Positions 1-9,737 of a stretch of 64,000 bases of DNA are shown here, piece by piece (within the stretch, counting starts at the first letter, position 1; each line of letters opens with the position of its first letter). The notes under the pieces were generated by a model. That model searched no databases, was not told where the DNA came from, and worked only from the letters and a program-made list of their open reading frames with translations. The DNA is from Eucalyptus grandis (lineage: Eukaryota; Streptophyta; Magnoliopsida; Myrtales; Myrtaceae): assembly GCF_016545825.1 (NCBI RefSeq), contig NC_052620.1, forward strand, positions 13,826,001 to 13,890,000. The letters run 5' to 3'. The position numbers and the translations under genes are program-made.

Positions 1-690
1 GAGGCAAGAAAGCATGTTAATTGTTCTCCGAACTCGGCAGATTTTGGTAGAACATAAATCCAGCACCCGTAGAGAGGAAAGATGTCCTACCTCATCGAGG
101 ATATCGCCTTCCAACTCCTTAGAACGACCAAGATAAAGCTCCTCTAGTTTCTCCCACTGTCCAATGGCTTTGGGTAACTTCCATTGACTGGAATTTGAGC
201 TAAGCAAACCATTAGTTGACAAATTCAGGGTGCACGGTGAATTTATTTCTCCAATGAAGTCTGGAAGTTGTTTATTCTCATCCCTCGCCAGATGAAGATG
301 TCGCAGCGTTACTAACACTTCAATTGCACCGGGAATTTCAGCGTTTCCCGAGAATTGTAGGAAGAGATCCGACAAACACCGTAGCTTTCCGACGGACTCC
401 GGTAGGCTTCCACCCGAGTAATTGAAAGGTCCGGCTTCTTAATGATGCCGAGTTGCCGATAGAGGTGGGGAGTATGCTCACACCGTAGGAGCCACGCAAA
501 GAGAAGCGCCAGCTTCGCTAGCACTCCAATTTCATCACGCACATGCTCAATGATCTCACACCGGTGATATTCGGTTCACGCAAGTGCGTTGACTTTCCAA
601 CGGAGCTGTCTATTTCCTTCAACCTCCCACGATTGTCAAACGTCAGCCTCACTAAAGTTGAGTATCCATTGCTACAAGTCTAGCATTCTT
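1..690 (-). pseudogene. TNL LRR exon A, copy 1 (runs off window start)
   Basis: This is the exon A equivalent of copies 2-4; its downstream part lies before base 1. It carries the same LRR landmarks at the base level (the LPKAIG and LEELYLGR region around 90-190, the start of the exon around 540-690). Frames are broken: the stretch 542-312 reads GVLAKLALLFAWLLRCEHTPHL, a shifted version of the LRR that reads AKLERFSLRGSYGVS elsewhere. What lies beyond the window decides whether the array ends here or continues into a full receptor gene. Confidence 0.72.
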
Positions 691-707
691 GTAATGCAAG
701 GACATTT

Positions 708-710
<3 letters not shown>

Positions 711-767
<57 letters not shown>
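711..767. repeat. (GA)n microsatellite, 57 bp
   Basis: A perfect GA run lies between LRR exon A of copy 1 and exon B of copy 2. It is the longest of four homologous GA tracts in the array. Confidence 0.98.
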
Positions 768-771
<4 letters not shown>

Positions 772-774
772 AAG

Positions 775-2410
775 TTTGCTTTTCATCTACGAAAAGGAAG
801 CTTGACTTCAAACTAAACTCGTGATGCCGACATCCCTACAAGATCAATCTCAATCATATTGGGGCAACAGCGTACATACAGTGTCCCTAAGCTATATGGT
901 ATGGATAAGCACCGAAGTTCGCAGCTGAGCAAAGATAAGTGGTGCAACTGCGAAAGTCCCCCGAGTTGAATTTCTTGAAATCCCGAGCAATTAAGCGTCA
1001 AATCTCACAGAACTTTCGAGTTAAATAGTGGCGTGCCTGGGAGCTAAAACTGTGAGGATTTAAAGAAAGTAAGGAAGGCGGTAGCCGCTGAGGGGTTGCA
1101 AGACTAGTCCTCTCCAACGAAGATGTTCTAGCGAGAGAAAGGAGACCCACTCTCTTGAACCGGCGTAGCGAACTCGAGAAAACACAACCTCAACTCTTTT
1201 AGATTGGATAGCCTTCAAATCCAAGCCCGCGGCCGGTGGGCTGTGGGCGGCAATCTCCGCGGCGACGATCTACGATCGTGCGACGGTCGTGTGCCGCCGT
1301 GCGACGGCCGTGCAGCATTCGTGCGAGGGCCGTGCGGCGGTCGTGCGGCGACCGGGGCGGTCCGTGAGTAAGAAGAAAAACAGATAATGAGAAAATTTAG
1401 AAATTTTTATCGAACTCATTGCTATTCTTTCTCTGTTCCTAGAGCAGAAATTTTGTATAATTACCAAATACCTTATTTTACTCAGAAATTGATCCCGAAG
1501 CAGAAAAAGAGAAAAACGATTTTTGAAAAGAAATAGTTCCTCGAGATAAAAACCCTTCGCAATGGGCTTTGATGCGTATAATATGTATCTTCTCCTTCTT
1601 CTTCTTTTGAAAGTTGAACAAATGCAGCAAGCCGGATTGAACATGTAAACAAACTAAACTCGTTGGAAGCTCAGGCAAGTCCATAATCTCATCACACCCC
1701 GTTAAGTCAAGTGTTAAGAGGCAAGAAAGCATGTTAATTGTTCTCGGAACTCGACAGATTTTGGTAGAACGTAAATCCAGCACCCGTAGAGAGGAAAGAT
1801 GTCCTACCTCATCGAGGATATCGCCTTCCAACTCCTTAGAACGACCAAGATAAAGCTCCTCTAGTTTCTCCCACTGTCCAATGGCTTTGGGTAACTTCCA
1901 TTGACTGGAATTTGAGCTAAGCAAACCATTAGTTGACAAATTCAGGGTGCACGGTGAATTTATTTGTCCAATGAAGTCTGGAAGTTGTTTAATCTCATCC
2001 TCGCCGATGAAGATGTCGCAGCTTTACTAACACTTCAATTGCACCGGGAATTTCAGCGTTTCCCGAGAATTGTAGGAAGAGATCGACAAACACCGTAGCT
2101 TTCCGACGGACTCCGGTAGGCTTCCACCCGAGTAATTGAAAGGTCCGGCTTTTTAATGATGCCGAGTCGCCGATAGAGGTGGGGAGTATGCTCACACCGT
2201 AGGAGCCACGCAAAGAGAAGCGCTCGAGCTTCGCTAGCACTCCACCTCCCATCACGCACATGCTCAACGATCTCACAATCGGTGATATTCGGTTCACGCA
2301 AGTGCGTTGACTTTCCAACGGAGCTGTCTATTTCCTTCAACCTCCCACGATTGTCAAACGTCAGCCTCACTAAAGTTGAGTATCCAGACAAGTCTAGCAT
2401 TCTTGTAATG
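775..2410 (-). pseudogene. TNL LRR-exon unit, copy 2
   Basis: Exon A spans about 2410-1650, the spacer about 1640-1255 and exon B about 1250-775. The exon A frame is broken at least twice: LRR residues fall in three different frames (about 2400-2053, 2318-1995, 1939-1660), with a GAGGTGGGAGG-type substitution near 2245 where copies 1 and 3 have an ATTTCATC block. The later part still reads LPKAIGQWEKLEELYLGRSKELEGDILDEVGHLSSLRVLDL in short pieces. Exon B is degenerate, with only the LNCSGFQEIQLGGLSQLHHLSLL segment clear. It is joined to copies 1 and 3 by GA tracts and is very similar to them at the base level, so the array arose by tandem duplication after the fragment lost its N-terminal domains. 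Confidence 0.78.
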
Positions 2411-2421
2411 CAAGGACATTT

Positions 2422-2424
<3 letters not shown>

Positions 2425-2460
<36 letters not shown>
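2425..2460. repeat. (GA)n microsatellite, 36 bp
   Basis: A perfect GA run at the same position of the next array unit (between exon A of copy 2 and exon B of copy 3). Confidence 0.98.
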
Positions 2461-2463
<3 letters not shown>

Positions 2464-2464
2464 T

Positions 2465-4105
2465 TAAGTTTGCTTTTCATCTATGAAAAGGAAGCTTGAC
2501 TTCAGTGATGCCGACATCCCTACACACTGAATCTCGATCATATTGGGGCAACGGCGTACATACAGTGTCTCTAAGCTATATGGTATGGATAAGCACCGAA
2601 GTTCGCAGCCGAGCAAAGATTAGTGGTGCAACCGCGAAAGTCCCCGAGTTGAATTTCTTGCGATCCCCAGCAATTAAGCGTTAAATCTCCCGAACTTTCG
2701 AGTTAAATAGTGGCGATCCCCGTGGAGATGAAACTGTGAGGATTTAAAGAAAGTAAGGAAGGCGGTAGCCGCTTGAGGGGTTGCGAACTAGTCCTCTCCA
2801 ACGAAGATGTTCTAGCGGAAGGAGACCCAGCTGAATCGGCGTAGGGAACTCGAGAAAATGGAACCTCAACTCTTTTAGTATAGATAGCCTTCCAATCTAG
2901 GCCCGCGGCCGGTGGGCTGTGGGTGGCAATCCTGCGGCGACGATCTACAATCGTGCGACGGTCGTGCGGCCGTCGTGCGACGGCCGTGCGGCATTCATGC
3001 GACGGCCGTGCGGCATTCGTGCGACGGCCGTGCGACGGTCGTGCGGCGACCGCGGCGGTCCGTGAGTAAGAAGAAAAACAGATAAATGAGAAAATTTAGA
3101 AATTTTTACCGAACTCATTGCTATTCTTTCGTTGTTCCTAGAGCAGAAATCTTGTATAATTACCAAATACCTTATTTTACTCAGAAATTGATCCCGGCGT
3201 AAATAGAGAAAAACGATTTTTGAAAAGAAATAGTTCCTCGAGATACAAACCCTTCGCAATGGGCTTTGATGCTTATAATATGTATCTTCTCCTTCTTCTT
3301 CTTTTGAAAGTTGAACAAATGCAGCTCGCCGGATTGAACATGTAAACAGACTAAACTCGTTGGAAGCTCGACAAGTCTCGTAATCTCATCACACCCCGTT
3401 AAGTCAAGTGTTAAGAGGCAAGAAAGCATGTTAATTGTTCTCGGAACTCGATAGATTTTGGTAGAACATAAATCCAGCACCCTTAGAGAGGAAAGATGTA
3501 CTACCTCATCGGGGATATCGCCTTCCAACTCCTTGCGACGACCAAGATAAAGCTCCTCTAGTTTCTCCAACTGTCCAATGGCTTTGGGTAACTTCCATTG
3601 ACTGGAATTTGTGCTAAGCAAACCATTAGTTGACAAATTCAGAGTGCACGGTGAATTTATTTCTCCAATGAAGTCTGCAAGTTGTTTAATCTCATCGCTC
3701 GCTAGATGAAGATGTCGCAGCTTTACTATCACTTGAATTGCACCGGGAAATTCAGCGATTCCCGAGAATTGTAGGAAGAGATCTGACAAACACTGTAGCT
3801 TTTCGACGGACTCCGGTAGGCTTCCAATTCGAGTAATTGAAAGGTCCGGCTTCTTTAATGATGCCGAGTCGCCGATAGAGGTGGGGAGTATGCTCACACC
3901 AAAGGAGCCACGCAAAGAGAAGCGCTCAGCTTCGCTAGCACTCCAATTTCATCACGCACATGCTCACTGAGCTCACAATCGATGATATTCAGTTCACGCA
4001 AGTGCGTTGACTTTCCAACGGAGTTGTCTATTTCTTTGAACCTCCCACGATTGTGAAACGTCAGCCTCACTAAAGTTGAGTATCCAGACAAGTCTAGCAT
4101 TCTTG
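2465..4105 (-). pseudogene. TNL LRR-exon unit, copy 3
   Basis: The order is the same as in copy 4: exon A (about 4105-3340), spacer (about 3335-2935), exon B (about 2935-2465). It has the best preserved exon A of the array: it opens with MLDLSGYSTLVRLTF, then HVRDEIGVLAKL, and after a one-base loss near 3925 (GCGCTCAGC where copy 2 has GCGCTCGAGC) continues in another frame for about 240 residues through LPTSIGD, LPESVEKLQCLSDL, LPKAIGQLEKLEELYLG and TGCDEITRLVELPTSL. The reading frame then runs into KKKKEK-rich intron sequence. Because of the frameshift and the missing TIR/NB-ARC it is annotated as a pseudogene. Members of this family normally recognise pathogen effectors in the cytosol; nothing here shows that the fragment still does. 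Confidence 0.8.
2945..3062. repeat. GC-rich minisatellite in LRR intron (CGTGCGACGG-type)
   Basis: Degenerate repeats of about 10-21 bp built on GTGCGACGGTCGTGCGGC lie in the spacer between LRR exon B and exon A. Homologous shorter blocks occur at about 1265-1358, 4645-4735 and 20370-20430, so copy number varies between the units. Confidence 0.75.
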
Positions 4106-4124
4106 TAATGCAAGGACATTTTTT

Positions 4125-4148
4125 GAGAGAGAGAGAGAGAGAGAGAGA
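4125..4148. repeat. (GA)n microsatellite, 24 bp
   Basis: A perfect GA run at the same position of the next unit, preceded by TTTT instead of TTAC. Confidence 0.98.
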
Positions 4149-4151
4149 CTT

Positions 4152-5600
4152 TTAAGTTTGGTTTTCATCTACGAAAAGGAAGCTTGACTTCAGTGATGCC
4201 GACATCCCTACAGACTGAATCTCAATCATATTGGGGCAACGACGTACATATAGTGTCCCTAAGCTATATGGTATGGATAAGCATCGAAGTTCGCTGCTGA
4301 GCAAAGATAAGTGGTGCAACTGCGAAAGTCCCCCGAGTTGAATTTCTTGCGATCCCGAGCAATTAAGCGTTAAATCTCCCAGAACTTTCGAGTTAAATAG
4401 TGGCGATCCTGTGGAGCTGAAACTGTGAGGATTTAAAGAAAGTAAGGAAGGCGGTAGCTGCTTGAGGGGTTGCAGGACTAGTCCTCTCCAACGAAGATGT
4501 TCTAGTAGAGAAAGGAGACCCAGCTCTGGAACCGGCGTAGCGAACTCGAGAAAATACAACCTCAACTCTTTTAGTTTGGATAGCCTTCCAATCCAAGCCC
4601 ATGGCCGGTGGGTGGTGGGCGGCAATCTTGCGGCGACGTTCTACGATCGTGCGATGGTCGTGCGGCCGTTGTGCAACTGTCGTGCGGCATTCGTGCGACG
4701 GCCGTGCGACGGTGTCGTGTGGCGACCGGCGGCGGTCCGTGATTAAAAAAAAAAAACAGATAAATGAGAAAATTTAGAAATTTTTTCCGAACTCATTGCT
4801 ATTCTTTCTCTGTTCCTAGAGCAGAAATTTTGTATAATTACCAAATACCTTATTTTACTCAGAAATTGATCCCGAAGTAGAAATAGAGAAAAACGATTTT
4901 TGAAAAGAAATAGTTCCTCGGGATAAAAACCCTTCGCGTTGGGCTTTGATGCGTATAATATGTATCTTCTCCTTCTTCTTCTTTTGAAAGTTTAACAAAT
5001 GCAGCTCGCCGGATTGAACATGTAAACAGACTAAACTCGTTGGAAGCTCGGGCAAGCCTCAGTAATCTCATCACACCCCGTTAAGTCAAGTGTTAAGAGG
5101 CAAGAAAGCATGTTAATTGTTTTCGGAACTCGACAGATTTTGGTAGAACATAAATCCAGCACCCTTAGAGAGGAAAGATGTCCTACCTCATCGGGGATAT
5201 CGCCTTCCAACTCCTTGCGACGACCAAGATAAAGCTCCTCTAGTTTCTCCAACCGTCCAATGGCTTTGGGTAACTTCCATTGACTGGAATTTGAGCTAAG
5301 CAAACCATTAGTTGACAGATTTAGAGTGCACGGTGAATTTATTTCTCCAATGAAGTCTGCAAGTTGTTTAATCTCATCGCTCGCCAGATGAAGATGTCGC
5401 AGCTTTACTAACACATCAATTGCACCGGGAATTTCAGCGATTGTCGAGAATTGTAGGAAGAGATCTGACAAACACTGTAGCTTTCCGACGGACTCCGGTA
5501 GGCTTCCAATTCGAGTAATTGAAAGGTCTGGCTTCTTTAATGATGCCGAGCCGCCGACAAGTCTAGCATTCTTGTAATGCAAGGACATTTTACGAGAGAG
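4152..5600 (-). pseudogene. TNL LRR-exon unit, copy 4 (most upstream on minus strand)
   Basis: On the minus strand this unit has LRR exon A (about 5600-5031), an intron-like spacer (about 5030-4640) and LRR exon B (about 4640-4152). Exon A carries plant LRR repeats of the form LxxLxxLxLxxT/C with motifs such as LPKAIG, LEELYLGR, LRVLDLCST and LDLTGCDEI, as in the C-terminal LRR of TIR-NBS-LRR immune receptors. Exon B has LLEHLRW, LPPSLL and LRCLSIPYSLGTLYVRRCP. No TIR or NB-ARC (P-loop, GLPL, MHD) is present anywhere in the array, so nucleotide binding and signalling parts are missing. Exon A lacks about 200 bp of its start compared with copy 3 and joins directly to the GA tract. A one-base change near 5055 shifts the frame just after GCDEIT. 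The unit is a broken gene fragment; an expressed product is unlikely. Confidence 0.8.
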
Positions 5601-5610
5601 AGAGAGAGAG
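5594..5610. repeat. (GA)n microsatellite, 17 bp
   Basis: The shortest GA tract of the series. It marks the end of the LRR array and the junction with a Ty3-type pol relic. Confidence 0.95.
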
Positions 5611-5612
5611 AT

Positions 5613-6282
5613 AGTTTTCTGATATGTTTCCTGAAGAATTGAGAACATAGCAATAGTATGAGAGTTTTATGATATGTTTCCTGAAGAATTACCTGGTCTG
5701 CCACTAGAAAGGGAGATCGAGTTCATGTTTGAGTTGGCCCCTGGGATGGAGCCAATCTGTAAAGCTCCTTGTTGTATGGCATTTTGATAATTGAAGGAAC
5801 TAAAGTTGCAAGTGTAGTGAATATTAGACAAGGGATTTATTCGTCTTAGTGCATCACCTTGGGGAGCACCAGTGTTGTTTGTGAGGAAACGAGATGGGTC
5901 CTTGTGCCTTTGCATCGACTACTGGCAACTGAATTGGGTAACGATCAAGAATTGACGATCTGTTTCATTGGTTGCAGGGAGCGTTGATATCCTCAAAGGT
6001 TGACCTAAGGACTGGTTATCATCAGCGAGGATTAAGAATGAGTTGAACTGGATATAGTGTCGTTGCATGGAACTTCTCAAAGATTATGATTGCGACATCC
6101 TATATCACCCTGGAAAAGCTAATAAAGTTATAGATTCATTGAGTCGAAAGTCATCGATTGTGCCGATAGTGATTCAAGTGTGGATTTTACTTGAAAGAGC
6201 TAGCGATTCGGATTTCAAATTTGAGGTAGGCCACATTTCAAATCTTATGGCCACACTTAGGATTGACCGGAAGTATAGCTAA
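5613..6282 (+). pseudogene. Ty3-type pol relic (RT start plus RNase H end)
   Basis: Degenerate Ty3/gypsy polymerase coding sequence. The segment 5668-5930 reads, with stops, FPEELPGLP, EREIEF, ELAPGMEPI, then [20 protein letters not shown] and CIDY, the N-terminal reverse transcriptase signature of this superfamily. The following part (about 5975-6045) resembles the KVDLRTGYHQ block, then the sequence jumps to LLKDYDCDILYHPGKANKVIDSLSRKSS (about 6070-6155), the end of the RNase H domain. The catalytic YxDD region and most of RNase H are missing. The opening PEEL segment is partly duplicated about 48 bp upstream (about 5617-5642). It is dead, and it abuts the last GA tract of the LRR array. 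The clade was not determined; the [21 protein letters not shown] style fits chromoviruses of the Tekay/Del type. Confidence 0.8.
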
Positions 6283-6550
6283 GAATCAAGATGTTCCGGT
6301 TGATAGATACAGAGATCTAGAAGATTTTGTAGGAAGATATAGAATAGAGAAATGATGAAATCTCAATCAATGGTTGTAATTTGAGGACCTCAATTCTAAG
6401 AAGGGGCGTCCTCCCCTTATTTGTGTCCATCCAACCATTCAGAAATCAAAGGCTCATTTCTTTCTTCCTAAGCTTCTCTCTCTAGAAACTTTCTCCCTCT
6501 ACCATCCGAGTCACTGTATGATCTTGATCCTAAACGATCGACCCATGACA
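6283..6550 (+). mobile_element. Possible 3' end of an LTR before a primer-binding site
   Basis: The sequence ends in CA at 6550, two bases before a tRNA-Met-type primer-binding site, as the end of a 5' LTR should. No matching second LTR was found in the window, so the left edge is arbitrary. It contains CT-rich stretches around 6465-6505 that could be leader sequence. Confidence 0.45.
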
Positions 6551-6552
6551 AG

Positions 6553-6564
6553 TGGTATCAGAGC
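6553..6564 (+). promoter_or_regulatory. Primer-binding site TGGTATCAGAGC
   Basis: Complement of the 3' end of plant initiator tRNA-Met, the usual minus-strand primer site of Ty3 and copia elements. The gag relic begins about 50 bp downstream. Confidence 0.8.
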
Positions 6565-6615
6565 AAGAAGGGAGATCTATTTCAAGAGATCAAGGAGTAC
6601 CAACTGTTTGAGAGA

Positions 6616-7700
6616 ATGTCGAGCCAAGAAGATGTCATGGATGGAGAGGCTATCCAAGTCAAACTCGCGGCTAAACCAAGAGAAAAGAAGCCTCGATGTA
6701 GTCGCGCTCGATAAGAAGCTCGTGAAGTAAGGTGTGCAATAGCCGAGTTCATGGAGGGACTCAATGATGTGATTGACCACATCATGGAAGTTTAGGTCTC
6801 ACTCTGTGAAGACTTCACGAACAGCATCAATCAGGCAACAACCCCATTGTATGACAGGGACAAAGGCGTTGAAGCATCGATCGATGTGTTGAGGGAACGC
6901 ATCCAAGTGATTGAGGAAGAAAGCCCTCGTAGGGACGAAGTCGAAGCCATGAAGGCGAAGATGCGAGAGCTTAAGTCCAAGCTTGCCTTATGTAGGTTGA
7001 GCATCATCAATGGGACAATGCCTACACAAGTGGTGGCTATGCTAGAGGAATTCAAAGGCAATCGATCCGCCAAGGAGGTGGCTAACTCATATGGAGCATG
7101 GGGCTGTACTTTGGCACGTTCAACATCCAAGTAAGTCGATCAAGGTAAGAACCGCGTCCATGTTACTCATGGATATTATAATGCTTTGGTGGCGTAATAG
7201 ATGCAACGAGACCAAGCGCGGCACCGACCCTATGGACACATGGGATGATTTCGTGAGGGAGTTCTAAGTTTACTTCTTCTCGAGTTTGCCGAATAGAAGC
7301 CCATAGCAAGCTCCATCGCTGCGTCAAAGAAAGAGGAACAATCCAAGAGTATGTGAAGGAATTCACGAGCTCAAACTCTAGATTTGCAATCAAGGAGAAG
7401 AGGATGGTCTTGGAGTGTTGACAAATGGATTGAAGCCATGGATGCACTAAGTGTGACCGAGTCCCTAGTCGACCTCACCAAAGCATATTCATCAAGGAAC
7501 CGTACAAGGGATTGGAGGTGGGATCAACACTCTAAGGATGAAGGTGGAGACACTTCCTCGTGCATCAAAATATCAAGGGCGCCGAGTCAAGTCATAGGGA
7601 TAAGGAACATCCAGGTCGTCCTCCTTCCAAAAGGGATGACCCCAAGTAGACTACACCATGAGTAAGTTCAATCAACCGCCACCATCTCCTTGCTTTATTT
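6616..7700 (+). pseudogene. LTR-retrotransposon gag relic
   Basis: The presumed start codon at 6616 follows the primer-binding site. The N-terminal part (frame shifts near 6710 and 6795) leads into an open stretch 6847-7134 with a charged heptad-like helix (EASIDVLRERIQVIEEE, then EAMKAKMRELKSKLALC), consistent with a coiled coil in the gag N-terminus. Further gag-like residues continue in changing frames with several stops, including a WIEAMDALSVTESLVDLTKAY segment (about 7410-7490). The reader is warned that the gag identity rests on position (primer-binding site before, aspartic protease after) more than on a diagnostic domain. It is inactive. Confidence 0.62.
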
Positions 7701-7868
7701 GCAACAGTCCGCCTTGTCCGAAAAGTGCAAAATCAACTCCCTCCTTGCCATAGAAAAAGTCGAGGAGGAGCCCAAAGTAGAGAATCGGCAAAGTCAACTT
7801 CAAATGGTGAAGTATGTCAATACCGTTCAAGCCTAATCGTCATCTGAAAACAATAAAGCTACCTAGAA

Positions 7869-8125
7869 CATGGACATGTTCTTCATGGAGATCAAGGTTT
7901 GTGGGCGAGCCCTATACGCCTTGGTTGACACAGGTGCTTCGAATATGTTCATGTCGACTAAGGTAGCCAAAACCTTAAGAATTCGCAGGCGTTGGGACGA
8001 CTCTTGATGTGGACGTTCGGCTCGAAGGATGGAAGGGCCAACTCTTCTTAGAGGTAATCCCTCTCGTTGATTATGATCTCATTCAGGACATGCAGTTCTT
8101 CCATAGTGTAAGGTCCATGATCGTA
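7869..8125 (+). pseudogene. Retroviral-type aspartic protease relic
   Basis: Reads MDMFFMEIKVCGRALYALVD then TGASNMFMSTKVAK; the catalytic DTGAS is at 7927-7941. A frameshift around 7985 moves the C-terminal half (LEGWKGQLFLEVIPLVDYDL and a Q-MQFF motif at about 8080-8100) into another frame. In intact elements this enzyme processes the Gag-Pol polyprotein. It belongs to the same element as the gag relic upstream. The reverse transcriptase that should follow is absent; the sequence changes to an unrelated repeat at about 8160. Confidence 0.78.
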
Positions 8126-8159
8126 AGGCCGTCAAAATTCGACCCTATTTAGGATATGA

Positions 8160-8759
8160 TAAAGGGTTTACTTCTATCAATACACAATTAGTGGCAAAAG
8201 TACCAAAAAAGTTATAAACATATTGCATTGCTACCAATTCAATTTTAAACTTTTCCATTTGACCAATTTAGTCCTAAACTTTTCAATTGGACGAATTCAA
8301 TCCTAAACCTTGAGCGCCGACATGAACATTGACAGTGACTGGATGCCGATGTGGCATTTTTTAAAATATTTTTTTTTTTTAATTTTATTAATTTTTTCCT
8401 TTTTCTTTTCTTCCTTCTTCCTCCTTGGACTGTTCCGACGTTGGCTGGCAACCTTCTGAAGAGGCTTGCTGGCGGCTAGTGAGGGCTTTGTGGCCCTCGC
8501 TCAGCGTCGCTTGGATCTGGGCGAGGCTGGCCTCTCCCTGGCTTTGCCATGGGCGATGGCCGCCTTCGCCTGTGCCAAGGCCAGCGCAAGGTTGAGCGAG
8601 GGCTGTGAAGCCCTCCCTAACCATCGGCGAGGGTCGCGACCCTCGCTTGGCCTCGCCCAGGGCTGCGAGCGATGGCCGCCTTTGCCCACGACAAGGCCTA
8701 GTGAGGGTCGCGTTGTCCTCGTTGGCAGGGGGCGAGGCCGCCTTCACCGGCAGCAATGC
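8160..8759. repeat. Non-coding dispersed repeat with GC-rich core
   Basis: The segment 8180-8330 contains several versions of a phrase like CAATTxAxTCCTAAACTTTT, the kind seen in short non-autonomous plant repeats. A poly-T stretch follows (8364-8380) and then a GC-rich block 8470-8757 made of degenerate GGGCGAGG/CCTCGCC motifs that open long reading frames on both strands. Because both strands are open through a compositionally simple block, none of these frames is called a gene. The block ends at the start of an LTR. Confidence 0.5.
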
Positions 8760-9349
8760 TGATGCGGGAGCATCCAACGTAGCTCCATTGACCAACTCAA
8801 AACCATCGTGCTAATAAAGGCTTTTTATTAAGTTCCTAGGTGTTTTTATTGTATGTAGCTCAAGGGTCAAACGTTTAAGTTCTTAGGTCTTTAAAGTTTG
8901 TTTTTAATATTTACTAAAGCTGAAATCCTCCTATAAATAGAGGAAACTATCCAATGTAGGGGAGATACGAATTTTATGAATGAAAATGGTGAGATGTCCT
9001 CTACTTGAGTGAATTCCTTCGGAGAGTGGATAACTCCTGTCGGTTTCTTTAACCTTGGGGAGTAGATCACTCCTTGGTGGTGAGCCAAGAAGCCCGGTAT
9101 CCTTGGCTGGTGGAATCTTTAAGCCTTGGTTGTGAGCTTCTCCAATCCCGAAGTCCTTTATGCTTGGCTGGTGGAAGCTTTAGGTCAATTTGCATCCTTG
9201 GTTGGTGGCGCTGCCTTTATACCTTGGAAGGAGATTGTTTTTATCTTTTCTTATTCAATTTCATTTCTTCCCCATATACACTACTCCATAAACTTAAGAT
9301 CCCCTTATAAAAAAAATCATTATGGAATCACTTACCCCATCATGCATCA
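8760..9349 (+). mobile_element. TGATGCG-family LTR, internally deleted
   Basis: Starts TGATGCGGGAGCATCCAACG and ends CATGCATCA, and is followed by a primer-binding site. Compared with the 933-bp copy at 15607-16539 it lacks about 340 bp of the left part (joined near 8808). A TATA box TATAAATA lies at 8932-8939. It is the 5' LTR of a truncated element whose gag begins at 9420. Confidence 0.88.
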
Positions 9350-9355
9350 AAATAT

Positions 9356-9367
9356 TGGTATTAGAGC
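9356..9367 (+). promoter_or_regulatory. Primer-binding site, one mismatch (TGGTATTAGAGC)
   Basis: tRNA-Met-type primer site 6 bp after the LTR end; a C-to-T change separates it from the copy at 16546. Confidence 0.8.
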
Positions 9368-9419
9368 TGAAGGTTCAACTCATTTGATTGATTCCTTCCT
9401 TCCATTACAAATTCCTTAT

Positions 9420-9598
9420 GGATGATCTAGTTCCAAGAGGCTTGACTCTGGAGCAAGCGCACAATGAAAGGCCAGATCGTGCAATCCAAAATCTACAGCA
9501 ACAAATGGAGTGAGTTCTCAATCTTCTAGAGAATCCTGCGAGACAAGGACAACCAGCAAGGCGTCCCAACGAATGGCATCAGCGTGACGATGTCGAAT
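9420..9598 (+). pseudogene. Ty3 gag N-terminal fragment
   Basis: Matches the start of the gag at 16612 and of the minus-strand gag at 27303: MDDLVPRGLTLEQAHNERPD and then QNLQQQME, where a TGA replaces the Arg codon. After about 60 codons the gag sequence stops and is joined to an inverted piece of the same family's LTR. Confidence 0.85.
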
Positions 9599-9737
9599 CT
9601 CGTGAACCTTTAGCCTTCCCAAAATTTAAGCTCCTCCCTTGACCAGAAAATAATCCTCCTGAAACTTCATCAATTGGTCATAGAAAACATCTAAAATGAC
9701 CTCCCTTTGATAGTTATTGATATACCACAAAGTTATC
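9599..9737 (-). mobile_element. Inverted fragment of the TGATGCG-family LTR
   Basis: The reverse complement matches the LTR interior (motifs GACCAATTGATGAAGTTTC and GGAGGATTATTTTCTGGTCA). It is fused head-on to the gag fragment, giving an LTR - gag - inverted LTR chimera. Confidence 0.85.

Noticed and set aside
711..816. Open frame with an Arg-Glu repeat tail through the GA tract
   Set aside because: It is the translation of a microsatellite; the tract differs in length in each array unit and the flanks are antisense to LRR exons.
1..5610. CRISPR-like or prokaryotic repeat array
   Set aside because: The repeats are 1.7 kb long, contain introns and LRR codons, and the window is eukaryotic throughout.
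8388..8814. Overlapping alanine/arginine-rich frames on both strands
   Set aside because: GC-rich simple-word DNA opens frames on both strands at once; no domain, and it ends at an LTR.
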